Numbered from the stretch's first letter, positions 36,553 to 45,924 are shown. The stretch: DNA of 64,000 nt from an uncultured Mediterraneibacter sp. (GCF_934309415.1 NZ_CAKRDI010000014.1:1-64000); one strand, 5' to 3'. Notes: generated by a model from the letters alone, not told the origin. Program-made: numbers and translations.

Positions 36553-36640
36553 GAAACTAAAAATGCCATACTTACAAAATATAGGAGCAGGGGGCTTTTG
36601 CCCCCGGCTTAAAAATAGCATTGAGAGGAGGGACTGAGAG

Positions 36641-37303
36641 ATGAAAGAGATATTAAATGATATCAGAGAAAAGACAGAAGGAATGAGTCGTCAGGACAAA
36701 GTCAGTTACATTCTGACTTATTACTGGTATCATATGCTGATCATTTTTTCAGTGCTTGCTCTGATTGTTATTTTTATCGTGCATTATGCGACTTATAAGA
36801 AGCCGGAATTTACATGTGTGATGGTAAACCAGCAGATAGATACACAGCGGGACAATCAGATGACAGACGAATTTGCAAAATTCAGCAAAATAGATCCCAA
36901 AAGAGTTGAAATTAATTCAAACTATAATTTCTCGTATGGAGATTTAAAGCTGGAAGATGTGAATGAGAGTTCAAATGAAAAGTTTTTCCTTCAATGGAGA
37001 AATAATGAATTAGATGCAGTTATCATGACGGAAAGTTTCTATGAATATTGCAAAGAAGTTGGCGGAGAGTTTCGTGATTTAGATGTGTGGGGGATAGATA
37101 CAGGAAAGTATGAAAAGTTTCAGGATCATGGAAAGACAACGGGAATTATTCTTGGAACAGATCGGATGACAGAAAAAGTAACAGGGACAGGAGAAAGACT
37201 GTTACTTGTATTTCCGTCGAACGGAAAGCATGAAAAAGCCAGTAAATTGTATTTGAAATATATCATTGGAGGAAATGCAGATGAAAAAATTAACAACAGA
37301 TAA
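36641..37303 (+). CDS. Membrane-anchored protein of unknown function
   Basis: A 220-residue protein with an N-terminal amphipathic region, one membrane helix (about 31-52) and a soluble domain probably outside the cell. No catalytic motif is recognised. RBS GAGAGGAGGG. It overlaps the next gene, a DUF624-type membrane protein; such pairs occur in Lachnospiraceae ABC-sugar operons and may tune the transporter, but this is inference. The 88-base gap before it holds a GC-rich hairpin GGGGGC-TTTT-GCCCCC (36590-36605) without a T run. Confidence 0.6.
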   Translation: MKEILNDIREKTEGMSRQDKVSYILTYYWYHMLIIFSVLALIVIFIVHYATYKKPEFTCVMVNQQIDTQRDNQMTDEFAKFSKIDPKRVEINSNYNFSYGDLKLEDVNESSNEKFFLQWRNNELDAVIMTESFYEYCKEVGGEFRDLDVWGIDTGKYEKFQDHGKTTGIILGTDRMTEKVTGTGERLLLVFPSNGKHEKASKLYLKYIIGGNADEKINNR

Positions 37304-37916
37304 TCCTTTTTTTGAATTTATGGGGAATGTTGGAGATTGGATTTTGTTAAATCTTTTATTTGTTCTGACGTCAATTCCCATCATAACAGTTGGTATGTCT
37401 TTGACTTCTTTATATCGGATTGTTCTTCGGAGAATGCGGGGAGAGAACAATTATGTATTCAAAGAATATTTCAAGGCATGTAAGGAAGAGTGGAAAAAGA
37501 GTACGATTCTTTGGATCGTGTTTCTTCTGGCAGCGGTGCTTTTACAGTTTGATCTGGTGTATATGAAACACATGTGGAAATGGTTCTCAATTGCAATCTG
37601 GGTGATTGTGATTGTTGTCAGCAGCGTATTTAGCTATGCGTTTCCTTTGCAGGCAAGATTTGAGAACAGTATAAAGAATACACTGATCAATGCACTTGTT
37701 CTTGCCGTGAAACATTTACCATATACAATCTGTATTGTTTTGCTTAATGCGATTCCGGTTCTGTGTCTTGCCTCAGGTGTATTTGCAACCCGCATGGCAA
37801 TGCCGGTTTATTTTTTCTTTGGGTTTGCAGCGACAGTGAGAATAAACTGCATTTTCTTCAATAAGATATTTGATCAGTTTATGAATAGAAAACAGTTGGA
37901 GGGAGAAGACGAATGA
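37281..37916 (+). CDS. DUF624 (YesL-like) membrane protein
   Basis: A 211-residue polytopic protein with the family opening NPFFEFMGNVGDWILLNLLF and TSIPIITVGMSLTSLYRIVL, and about five helices. YesL-like proteins sit in carbohydrate ABC operons; their function is unknown. GGAGGA at 37268 favours the ATG at 37281. It overlaps the preceding gene and, by ATGA, the following esterase. Confidence 0.82.
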   Translation: MKKLTTDNPFFEFMGNVGDWILLNLLFVLTSIPIITVGMSLTSLYRIVLRRMRGENNYVFKEYFKACKEEWKKSTILWIVFLLAAVLLQFDLVYMKHMWKWFSIAIWVIVIVVSSVFSYAFPLQARFENSIKNTLINALVLAVKHLPYTICIVLLNAIPVLCLASGVFATRMAMPVYFFFGFAATVRINCIFFNKIFDQFMNRKQLEGEDE

Positions 37917-38989
37917 AAGATGTAAATTTGAAAAGACTGAAAAACTGTATGAAAAGAGCAGAGGCAGGGGAAGAACTTACAATTGGTTTTTTGGGAGGTT
38001 CGATCACGCAGGGAAGTCTTGCGACAACAATGGAGAATACGTATGCCTATCGTGTGTTTACGTGGTGGAAGCAGACGTTCCCGAAAGCAAATTTTCATTA
38101 TGTAAACGGAGGAATCGGTGGAACAACTTCTCATTACGGAGTTTCCAGAGCAGTGACAGATGTATTAATGTATCAGCCAGATTTTGTAGTTGTTGATTTT
38201 AGTGTGAATGATGAGGCAGACACATTTTTCCAGGAAACATATGAAGGAGTTGTCAGAAAGCTGTTAAGCTGGGATTCAAAACCGGCAGTGGTTCTCTTGA
38301 ATAATGTTTTTTATGATACTGGACTGAATGCACAGGAATATCATAATGAAGTTGGAAACTGGTATCAGGTGCCACATGTGAGCGTAAAAGATACAATTTA
38401 TCAGCGAATGAAGGAAGGGGAATATACGAGGGAAGAACTTACACAGGATGGACTTCATCCAAATGATAAAGGACACAAACTTGTTGCAGAAGAAATTGAA
38501 AAATTCCTTGAAAACGTGAAAGCGGAATTAGAGGTTGAGGAAGAAGAACCTGTTTTTCCAAAGGCAATGACAGAGAATGCATATGAAAATGCGAAACGTC
38601 TGACAATTCGTGAGATTTCACCAAAGCTTTGCGGATTCCATGCGGATACAGAAGAGAAAACAGGACACCTTGATCATTTCAAAAATGGATGGATCGGAAA
38701 AAAAGCAGGGGATTCTATTCATTTTGAAGTGAATGCTTCCTGCATTGCAGTGCAGTATAGAAAAACAATCCAGCTTCCGGCAGCGAGAGCAGAGCTTGTC
38801 TTGGATGGAGACAAAGAACATGCAGTTCTTTTAGATGGAAACTTTGATGAGGACTGGGGAGATTGTCTGTACCTTGAGAAAGTATTACACCATGGAGAAA
38901 AGAAAATTCATACGGTAGATATAACAATTCTTCCGGAAGATGTAACAGATACAACTCCATTTTATCTGATGTCATTAATTATTGCATAG
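37913..38989 (+). CDS. SGNH-fold acetylesterase, CE17-like, with C-terminal beta-sandwich domain
   Basis: A 358-residue cytoplasmic protein. Residues 1-200 are an SGNH hydrolase: nucleophile Ser30 in GGSITQG, Gly block GGIGGTT, Asn in FSVNDEAD, and Asp179-x-x-His182 in QDGLHP. Residues about 215-358 form a beta-rich, CBM35-like domain. This SGNH-first order matches the CE17 mannan acetylesterases described from Roseburia, which remove 3-O- and 6-O-linked acetyl groups. No signal peptide, so it acts on imported oligosaccharides. Paired in this locus with the CE2-like enzyme at 40883. Confidence 0.82.
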   Translation: MKDVNLKRLKNCMKRAEAGEELTIGFLGGSITQGSLATTMENTYAYRVFTWWKQTFPKANFHYVNGGIGGTTSHYGVSRAVTDVLMYQPDFVVVDFSVNDEADTFFQETYEGVVRKLLSWDSKPAVVLLNNVFYDTGLNAQEYHNEVGNWYQVPHVSVKDTIYQRMKEGEYTREELTQDGLHPNDKGHKLVAEEIEKFLENVKAELEVEEEEPVFPKAMTENAYENAKRLTIREISPKLCGFHADTEEKTGHLDHFKNGWIGKKAGDSIHFEVNASCIAVQYRKTIQLPAARAELVLDGDKEHAVLLDGNFDEDWGDCLYLEKVLHHGEKKIHTVDITILPEDVTDTTPFYLMSLIIA

Positions 38990-39011
38990 GATCTTTGAAG
39001 GAGAGAAAGTA

Positions 39012-40865
39012 ATGAGTATTTTAAAATTAAAACCAAGTTGTAAGGACTATCTGTGGGGAGGTCACAGACTGGCAGAAGAATATGGAGTAGAGTATGATGG
39101 AGATATCCTTGCAGAGGCATGGGAACTTTCCTGCCACCCAGACGGACCGTCTTATATCACAAATGGAAAATATGCCGGAAAGACACTGGAAGAATTCATT
39201 GAAGCAGAAGGCAAAGAGGTTCTTGGTACACACTGTAGAAGATTTCGTGATTTCCCGATTTTAACAAAATTTATTGATGCAAAACAGAACCTGTCCATTC
39301 AGGTGCATCCGAACAATCGTTATGCGCTGAAAAATGAAGGACAGTATGGTAAGACAGAGATGTGGTATATCATGGATGCAGAACCAGGAGCATTTCTGTA
39401 TTACGGATTTAAAGAAGAAATTAGCAAAGAAGAGTTTGCAAAAAGGATTGAAGAGGATACTCTTTTAGATGTTCTGAATGCAGTACCGGTTCAGAAAGGT
39501 GATGTACTCTTTATTGAATCAGGAACGATCCACGCTATCGGAAAAGGAATTCTGATTGCAGAGATCCAGCAGAATTCGAATGTAACGTATCGAGTTTATG
39601 ATTATGGTCGTGTAGGAAAAGATGGTAAGAAGCGAGATCTGCATATCGAGAAAGCACTTGCGGTTACAAATCGTGTACCGATTGTAAAGGATAAGAGCAG
39701 TTATCCTCATGTTGCCGATTGTGATTATTTTACAGTAGATAAACTGAATCTGGATGGAACTTTCATGAAGAAGATGGAAGGTACTGTGTCAGATGCTTCC
39801 TTTGCAAGCATTCTGTTCCTTGATGGAGAAGGAACGATTAAAAATAATGGAGAGACACTTTCATTCAAAAAGGGAGACAGTTTCTTCCTGACAGCCGGAA
39901 GTGGCAGCTATACAGTAGAAGGACAGTGTGATGCACTTGTTACGACAATTCGCGAAAAAGCAGCTCCGGTCAGAATCGGAATCGATATCGGAGGTACTCA
40001 GACAAAGATTGGACTGGTGGATATTCACCAGAAGCTGATCGTATCTGAGACAATGGATACCGATGCACAGCGTCCGGCAGAAGAAGTGATCCATGAGATT
40101 GCACAGAAGACATTGGAACTTCTGGAAGCACAGGAAATTGCAATGGATCAGTGTGTTGGAGCAGGAATTGGAGTTCCGGGAACTGTAGATACGAAAAAAG
40201 GAGTAGTCCGCTATTCCAATAATATCAAATGGGAAAATGTAGAGCTTGCAAAAGAAATGGGAAATTATCTTCCGATTCCGATTAAAATTGCAAATGATGC
40301 AGATTGCGCAACACTTGGTGAAGCAGTTGCAGGAGCCGGAAAAGAATGTCAGGATGTGATCATGCTCACACTTGGAACCGGAGTTGGTGGCGGAATTATT
40401 ATTGATGGTAAGATTTATGAAGGCAAAGGACTTGGCGGAAGTGAACTGGGACATATGGTAATTGTGGAAAATGGTGAGCCTTGTACTTGTGGAAGAAGAG
40501 GATGCCTGGAGGCATATGCATCTGCTACAGCTTTGAAAAGAGATGCAAAGCGTGCGACGGGCAAAGATCTTGCTCCGGAAGAAATTTTTAAGGGAGCAAG
40601 AGAAGGGGATGAGGAACTTTTACAGGTTGTTCAGTCCTATATCGGAAAGCTCGGAACAGGAATCATCAATATTGTAAATATTTTCCGCCCACAGCTTGTG
40701 ATCCTTGGCGGAGGCGTGTCAGCACAGGGAGAGACACTTCTTGAGCCACTTCGTGAGATGATGAAAGTCGGATGTTTCGGTGGTGAGAAGGGAGAACTCC
40801 CGGAGATTGAGACAGCAGCACTTGGAAATGAAGCAGGAATGATTGGTGCAGCAAGCTTACTGTAA
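39012..40865 (+). CDS. Fusion: type I mannose-6-phosphate isomerase + ROK-family hexokinase
   Basis: A 617-residue two-enzyme protein. Residues 1-315 are a ManA-type isomerase with zinc-site residues Gln97 and His99 (SIQVHPNN), Glu116 (KTEMWYI) and His174 (GTIHAIG). Residues 319-617 are a ROK kinase with DIGGT at 325-329, catalytic Asp429 in ANDADCA, and the ROK zinc motif His481, Cys491, Cys493, Cys498 (CTCGRRGC). One continuous frame, no internal stop; GAAGGAGAG sets the start at 39012. It would isomerise mannose-6-phosphate to fructose-6-phosphate and phosphorylate the glucose (or mannose) freed by the GH130 and GH1 enzymes. Confidence 0.9.
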   Translation: MSILKLKPSCKDYLWGGHRLAEEYGVEYDGDILAEAWELSCHPDGPSYITNGKYAGKTLEEFIEAEGKEVLGTHCRRFRDFPILTKFIDAKQNLSIQVHPNNRYALKNEGQYGKTEMWYIMDAEPGAFLYYGFKEEISKEEFAKRIEEDTLLDVLNAVPVQKGDVLFIESGTIHAIGKGILIAEIQQNSNVTYRVYDYGRVGKDGKKRDLHIEKALAVTNRVPIVKDKSSYPHVADCDYFTVDKLNLDGTFMKKMEGTVSDASFASILFLDGEGTIKNNGETLSFKKGDSFFLTAGSGSYTVEGQCDALVTTIREKAAPVRIGIDIGGTQTKIGLVDIHQKLIVSETMDTDAQRPAEEVIHEIAQKTLELLEAQEIAMDQCVGAGIGVPGTVDTKKGVVRYSNNIKWENVELAKEMGNYLPIPIKIANDADCATLGEAVAGAGKECQDVIMLTLGTGVGGGIIIDGKIYEGKGLGGSELGHMVIVENGEPCTCGRRGCLEAYASATALKRDAKRATGKDLAPEEIFKGAREGDEELLQVVQSYIGKLGTGIINIVNIFRPQLVILGGGVSAQGETLLEPLREMMKVGCFGGEKGELPEIETAALGNEAGMIGAASLL

Positions 40866-40882
40866 AAGATGGAGGGGATAAG

Positions 40883-41932
40883 ATGAGAATTAATCCTGAT
40901 AATAAAAAAATACGTTATAGTGGAAGAATTGACTGGACAAATCCAAAAGAACCGATTTGGGTTTATCCATGTACATCAGCAGAGTTTAAATTTACCGGAA
41001 GATGTTTGAAAATTTTCTTAAGAAATAAAAATGAATACTGGCAGAATTATCTTGGATGTATTTTAGATGGAGTACAGTCCTGCTATTATCTGGATAATAA
41101 GAAAGAGAATGAAATAGAGATTCGTGTTCCGGAGAATGAAAACGGAGAACATCATGTCCTTTTCTTCAAACGTCAGGATTCCTGTCATGAGATGCACATC
41201 CTTGGATTTGAAATTGAAGATGGGGCAAAACTACTGGAACTTCCAGATGCACCGACAAGAAAAATTGAAGTTTACGGAGATTCTGTATCAGCAGGAGAAG
41301 TGACAGAAGCAGTTGACTATACAGGAATGTCTGATCCAGAACATCAGGGAGGATATTCTAACAGCTGGTATTCCTATGCATGGATGACAGCACGTATGCT
41401 GAATGCACAGATCCATGATATCGCACAGGGCGGAATTGCATTGATGGATGGACAGGGATGGTTCCATGAACCGGAGCAGGTTGGAATGGAAAGTGCCTGG
41501 AATAAGATCAGATTCAATAAAACATTTGGGACACTGACGGAATGGGATTTTAATCAGTATACGCCGCAGGTTGTTGTCGTGGCAATTGGTCAGAATGATA
41601 ATCATCCGTTTGATTACATGTCAGAAGATTACATGTGTGAGAAAGCAATTTTTTGGAGAGAACACTACACGACCCTCTTGAAAAATCTGCGTCAGGTATA
41701 TCCGAAAGCATCGATTGTCTGCTGTACGACATTGCTTGAGCACGACAAATCTTGGGATAAAGCAATTGATGATGTAGTTGTTTCTATAGGAGATAATAAA
41801 ATTTCCCATTGCATCTTTAAGAGAAACGGAGCAGCAACTCCGGGACATCTTAGAATTCCGGAGACCTATGAGATGGCGAGAGAACTTGCTGATTACATAG
41901 AGAATCTGGGAATTGAGGAATGGAAAGAATAA
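40883..41932 (+). CDS. SGNH-fold acetylesterase, CE2-like, with N-terminal jelly-roll domain
   Basis: A 349-residue protein with an N-terminal beta-sandwich (1-120) followed by an SGNH catalytic domain (nucleophile Ser134 in YGDSVSAGE; GQNDNHP; His in ATPGHLRIPE). The jelly-roll-then-SGNH order is diagnostic of carbohydrate esterase family 2. In the Roseburia mannan system a CE2 removes 2-O-acetyl groups and works with CE17. No signal peptide. RBS ATGGAGGGG, 17 bases after the fusion gene. Substrate is inferred from family and neighbours. Confidence 0.85.
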   Translation: MRINPDNKKIRYSGRIDWTNPKEPIWVYPCTSAEFKFTGRCLKIFLRNKNEYWQNYLGCILDGVQSCYYLDNKKENEIEIRVPENENGEHHVLFFKRQDSCHEMHILGFEIEDGAKLLELPDAPTRKIEVYGDSVSAGEVTEAVDYTGMSDPEHQGGYSNSWYSYAWMTARMLNAQIHDIAQGGIALMDGQGWFHEPEQVGMESAWNKIRFNKTFGTLTEWDFNQYTPQVVVVAIGQNDNHPFDYMSEDYMCEKAIFWREHYTTLLKNLRQVYPKASIVCCTTLLEHDKSWDKAIDDVVVSIGDNKISHCIFKRNGAATPGHLRIPETYEMARELADYIENLGIEEWKE

Positions 41933-41957
41933 GACAAGCTAAACAATAGGAGCAACT

Positions 41958-43340
41958 ATGGGGAAAGAAAATAGAAAGAGTGTTGAGTTCCCAAAGGATT
42001 TTGTATGGGGTGCAGCAACGAGTGCATATCAGATCGAAGGTGCTGTAAAAGAAGATGGTAAAGGCGAACATATCTGGGATGTGTATACAAGAGAACCCGG
42101 AAAAATATATTCCGGTCATACCGGCGAGGTAGCGTGTGACCATTATCACAGATATAAAGAAGATGTTCAGTTAATGAAAGAAATGGGATTGAAAGCTTAT
42201 CGCTTTTCCATCGATTGGTCACGAGTTTTACCAGAGGGATTTGGAAGGGTGAATGAGAAAGGAATTGAATTCTATAATCATCTGATTGACGAACTTGTGG
42301 AAAATAAGATCGAACCATATATTACTTTATATCACTGGGAACTTCCGTATGAAATTTATAAAAGAGGCGGATGGATGAATCCGCAGATTGTGGAATGGTT
42401 TGGAGAATATGCGAAGCTTGTTGCAGAAAGATTTAGTGACAGGGTAACTCATTTCTTTACATTGAATGAACCACAGTGCTTTGTCGGACTTGGTTTCCTT
42501 ACCGGAGAACATGCACCGGGTGTCAAAGCACCGATGAGAGACACTTTTGAAATGGCGCATAATGCCATGAAAGCACATGGAAGAGCTGTACAGATGCTTC
42601 GTGCTTATGGAAAACAGAAACTGACGATCGGATATGCACCGACCTCATCTGTCTGTTATCCAGAAACAGATCGGCCGGAAGATATTGAGGCCGCAAGAAG
42701 GGCGTATTTTTCACTTCAGGAGGACGATAGCAATTGGACATGGAATGTATCCTGGTGGTCAGATCCAGTCTTATTAGGTCATTATCCAGAAGAGGGACTG
42801 GTGCGTTATGAAAAATATCTTCCGAAAATTACAGAAGAAGATATGCGTCTGATTTCAGAACCAATCGATGTCTATGGACAGAATATTTATAACGGAAGAT
42901 GTATCCGAATGGGAGAAGATGGGAAACCACAAGATGTCTGCCGATATGAAGGATTTCCTAAGACTGCGATTCAATGGCCGGTGACACCGGAATGTTTGCA
43001 GTGGGGACCGAAGTTTTTATATGAAAGATATCATAAGCCGATCTATATCACAGAGAATGGATTATCCTGTCACGATGTGATTTCATTAGATGGAAAAGTG
43101 CATGATCCAAACAGAATTGATTTTCTTGCAAGATATTTACGAGAGCTGGGAAAAGCAGCAGAAGAAGTGGATATCAGAGGATATTTCCAGTGGTCTTTCA
43201 TGGATAATTTTGAATGGGCAAAAGGTTACTCGGACCGATTTGGACTAGTGTATGTGGATTACAGAAATCAGCAGAGAATCATGAAAGATTCAGCATTTTG
43301 GTATAAACATGTAATAGAGACAAACGGAGCAGAATTATAA
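41958..43340 (+). CDS. GH1 beta-glycosidase (beta-glucosidase/beta-mannosidase type)
   Basis: A 460-residue retaining glycosidase. Acid/base Glu171 in TLNEP and nucleophile Glu366 in YITENG are both intact. The N-terminal FVWGAATSAYQIEGA signature is complete. It would hydrolyse beta-linked disaccharides brought in by the importer. No phospho-sugar-binding signature was identified. Last gene of the mannoside unit; a terminator follows. Confidence 0.9.
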   Translation: MGKENRKSVEFPKDFVWGAATSAYQIEGAVKEDGKGEHIWDVYTREPGKIYSGHTGEVACDHYHRYKEDVQLMKEMGLKAYRFSIDWSRVLPEGFGRVNEKGIEFYNHLIDELVENKIEPYITLYHWELPYEIYKRGGWMNPQIVEWFGEYAKLVAERFSDRVTHFFTLNEPQCFVGLGFLTGEHAPGVKAPMRDTFEMAHNAMKAHGRAVQMLRAYGKQKLTIGYAPTSSVCYPETDRPEDIEAARRAYFSLQEDDSNWTWNVSWWSDPVLLGHYPEEGLVRYEKYLPKITEEDMRLISEPIDVYGQNIYNGRCIRMGEDGKPQDVCRYEGFPKTAIQWPVTPECLQWGPKFLYERYHKPIYITENGLSCHDVISLDGKVHDPNRIDFLARYLRELGKAAEEVDIRGYFQWSFMDNFEWAKGYSDRFGLVYVDYRNQQRIMKDSAFWYKHVIETNGAEL

Positions 43341-43343
43341 AGA

Positions 43344-43395
43344 AAGCAGGCAACTGTACGAAGTGAGATTCATTTCATACAGCTGCCTTTTGTTG
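43344..43395 (+). terminator. Intrinsic terminator after the GH1 gene
   Basis: AGGCAACTGTA / TACAGCTGCCT stem (one mismatch) then TTTTGTT, starting within 10 bases of the stop codon. Confidence 0.75.
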
Positions 43396-43460
43396 TACAG
43401 AGTGAATTTAATTGAATGCAGATTGCGAATATCCACTTAACTAAAGAAAGAAGGAAAATT

Positions 43461-44003
43461 ATGGAAAAGAAAGAATTAAATAAAAGTCCGTTTGAGACTA
43501 TCAAGTCAGAAAAGATAAAATTAGGACGTTTCAATGTCGTACAGGATGAAGTACACGTTAATGGAAATATAAGACCATATGATTATCTTGAGATGATGGA
43601 AGGAGTCAGTATTCTTCCATTCCATGGAGAAAATATTATTACACTGAGAGAATACCGCTATCCGATCCGCTCCTGGCAGACGGAACTTCCGGGTGGGCTG
43701 ATCGACCCAGGAGAGACTCCAGAGCAGGCAGCAGTACGTGAATTAAAAGAAGAGACCGGATATGAAGCAGAGGAAGTGATTTCTCTGGGATATTTTTACC
43801 CATCCTTTGGTTCTACGGATGAAAAGATTTATCTTTTTGCAATTCAATGTGGAAAACTTGGTGAAGAATCACTGGATCCGGCAGAAGTGTTGAAGCTTCA
43901 TGAGGTTTCAGTAAAAGAATTTCAAAAGCTTGTGGCAACAGGAGAAGTGAAACATGGCGCAGGACTTGCAGCATGGGCGCGCTGGATGAGCAGAGAAGAA
44001 TAA
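43461..44003 (+). CDS. Nudix hydrolase, ADP-ribose pyrophosphatase type
   Basis: A 180-residue enzyme hydrolysing nucleoside-diphosphate-linked compounds. The Nudix box is complete within GGLIDPGETPEQAAVRELKE and the following ETGY, and the upstream QTELPGG is typical of ADP-ribose pyrophosphatases. AAGGAAAA sets the start at 43461 (the frame is open from 43416). Separate transcription unit downstream of the mannoside terminator. Confidence 0.9.
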   Translation: MEKKELNKSPFETIKSEKIKLGRFNVVQDEVHVNGNIRPYDYLEMMEGVSILPFHGENIITLREYRYPIRSWQTELPGGLIDPGETPEQAAVRELKEETGYEAEEVISLGYFYPSFGSTDEKIYLFAIQCGKLGEESLDPAEVLKLHEVSVKEFQKLVATGEVKHGAGLAAWARWMSREE

Positions 44004-44024
44004 AAGAATGACAGGAGAAAATCC

Positions 44025-44084
44025 ATGAATTATATAAAAGGAATTACGTTTGCTCCTTTTCAGCAAAGGGGCGCTGATTCGTGA
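44025..44084 (+). pseudogene. N-terminal stub resembling a GH113 mannan hydrolase
   Basis: ATG behind ACAGGAGAAA opens a 19-codon frame, MNYIKGITFAPFQQRGADS, ending in TGA. The KGITFAPFxxRGA pattern resembles the start of clostridial GH113 beta-mannanase/mannosidase proteins, which occur in mannan loci. The stub runs straight into a truncated unrelated gene, so the rest was probably deleted. Recognition rests on a short motif and is tentative. Confidence 0.4.
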
Positions 44085-44820
44085 AAGTGGAAGAAAATTA
44101 AAGATGAATTTCGAAGATCTTCTGCGTGGAAAAGAATTATATACAACTCTAGATGAACAGATTGTATTTGATCAGTTAAAGACTTCAGAGACTGCAGTGT
44201 GGAGTATGCTTTTGGCGAGCGGATATCTGAAGGTAATGAGTCATGAGACAGATGAAAGATCAGGAAGAGAAAAGTATCATTTATTGTTAACGAACCGTGA
44301 AGTACGGTTAATGTTTGAAAATATTGTCAGAGAATGGTTTGAAGAAGCTGGAGAAGACTATAATGACTTCATAAAAGGTCTGCTGTTAGGAGATCTTTCA
44401 GCAATGAATCATTATATGAATTATGTTGCACAGTCTATGTTCAGTTATTTTGATACAGGACGGCGCCCATCAGGAAATGAACCGGAACGATTTTATCATG
44501 GATTTGTACTTGGATTAATGGTTGAGTTAGAAGACAAATACCGGATTACTTCAAACAGAGAGAGTGGCTTTGGAAGATATGATATAATGCTTGAGCCGAT
44601 GGATGAAAATAATCCTGCAATTATTATCGAATTTAAAGTGTGGGATTCAAAGAAGGAGAAATCGCTGGAAGATACGGCACAGAGGGCATTAGAGCAGATT
44701 GCAGAAGAAAAATATGAGATGGAATTTTTGGCAAGAGGAATTGAAAAAGAACGAATTAGAAACTATGGATTTGCTTTTGATGGTAAGGAGGTTCTGATTT
44801 TGTCAGATAAAATCTCCTGA
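44052..44820 (+). pseudogene. 5'-truncated AAA-ATPase-like / PD-(D/E)XK protein
   Basis: Encodes only the C-terminal half of the large Lachnospiraceae AAA-ATPase-like family (PF09820 plus PDDEXK_9). The join to the linker begins at LIRESGRKLKMNFEDLLRGK. The nuclease-like fold shows GFGRYDIMLEP and the core IIIEFKVWD (Asp...Glu-x-Lys). The N-terminal P-loop domain is absent and is replaced by the GH113-like stub. An ATG at 44104 could still allow translation of the nuclease-like domain, but no clear ribosome binding site is seen. Confidence 0.7.
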
Positions 44821-44861
44821 AAATTGTGATAATACTTAAAAAGGTATTTTTTAAAAATATT

Positions 44862-45725
44862 TTAAAAGCTTTTCAAAAATGTAGAAAGGATCGGGAATGT
44901 TTCCCGGTCTTTTTTGCATGCAATTCCGATTTTTAATTTTGGGGCATCTTTAAGAGAAATGGCGACAACACCATTATGCTGAAACAGATGAAAATTACTT
45001 TCAGGAAATAAACTGATCCCTTCACCAATCTGTATAGCACTGATAATGGATTCCACACGGGCAGTACGCAGAATCTTTGGCTGGATAGAGGCCGCTTCAA
45101 ATAATTTCCGGCAGAGCTGATAGATAGAAGTATATGGATGCATCAAAATAAAACGCTCAAATTTGATATCTTCAAGAGAGAGCGTATCGGATGTTGCAAG
45201 TGGATGCTCAGTCGGCAAAATGACAGAAAGGGTATCTTCTGCAATAGGTTTAAAAGAATACAATTCAGTGTCAATCATTGTCTCTCGGGCAATGATAAGT
45301 TCAAAAGTATCCTGAGAAAATCCAGTGAGAAGATCATTTTCTTCCACCTCAGAAAGTGTGAGGGTAATTTCCGGGTGAACCTGAATAAATTTTCGAATTC
45401 GTTCTGTAAGATGATACTGTGCAAGAAACGGCAGTGTTCCAATACAGAGTTCCTGTTTGACCATAGGCTGAAATTCTTTCATTTTTTTAAGAGATTCATG
45501 ATATTGTCTGGAGAGCTTCTGGGCTTCAATATAAAACGCTTTTCCAGCAGGAGTAAGTTCGGCACGGCGTCTGCTTCTGTCCCAGAGATCGACATTCAGT
45601 TCTTTTTCCAGTTTCCTGATCTGTTTGGAGAGGGTAGACTGTGTAGTATGCATGGATTCAGCAGCATCAAAAAATGTTTCAGATTCTACACTTGCGATAA
45701 AATAATCTAACTGTTCAAATGTCAT
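44862..45725 (-). CDS. LysR-family regulator, divergent from the gallate/tannin genes
   Basis: A 287-residue LysR-type regulator. The winged helix-turn-helix is at 1-60 (FDAAESMHTTQSTLSKQIRK) and the effector domain at about 90-287. It is transcribed away from the UbiD-type gallate decarboxylase gene, the usual arrangement for a LysR activator and its target, and resembles the TanR/tanB-lpdC arrangement of lactobacilli. The shared 412-base gap holds a palindrome and a repeat element. Effector (a phenolic acid such as gallate) is inferred. Confidence 0.87.
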   Translation of the reverse strand: MTFEQLDYFIASVESETFFDAAESMHTTQSTLSKQIRKLEKELNVDLWDRSRRRAELTPAGKAFYIEAQKLSRQYHESLKKMKEFQPMVKQELCIGTLPFLAQYHLTERIRKFIQVHPEITLTLSEVEENDLLTGFSQDTFELIIARETMIDTELYSFKPIAEDTLSVILPTEHPLATSDTLSLEDIKFERFILMHPYTSIYQLCRKLFEAASIQPKILRTARVESIISAIQIGEGISLFPESNFHLFQHNGVVAISLKDAPKLKIGIACKKDRETFPILSTFLKSF

Positions 45726-45876
45726 AGAAAAGCCCTCCCGGTTCTTGTTAATTCAACTTATGATTACCATTAGAGATATCTGCAAACAATACTAATTCAT
45801 ATGCTATCGCTTACAGTACCTGTAGCGAGTATCATACATTCCAATATGGAAACAATTATAGCATAAATCGAATTGA

Positions 45877-45890
45877 TTCACTATAGTGAA
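45877..45890. promoter_or_regulatory. Candidate LysR operator palindrome
   Basis: A 14-bp perfect palindrome TTCACTATAGTGAA (T-N-A-type LysR site) in the divergent intergenic region, between the LysR gene and the repeat element. Confidence 0.4.
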
Positions 45891-45924
45891 AAGAATAAAA
45901 TAAAATTACTCAAAAATAGTGTGA

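Noticed and set aside
36590..36605. GC-rich hairpin GGGGGC-TTTT-GCCCCC as a terminator
   Set aside because: No U run follows and the downstream genes look cotranscribed; it may only stabilise or process the mRNA.
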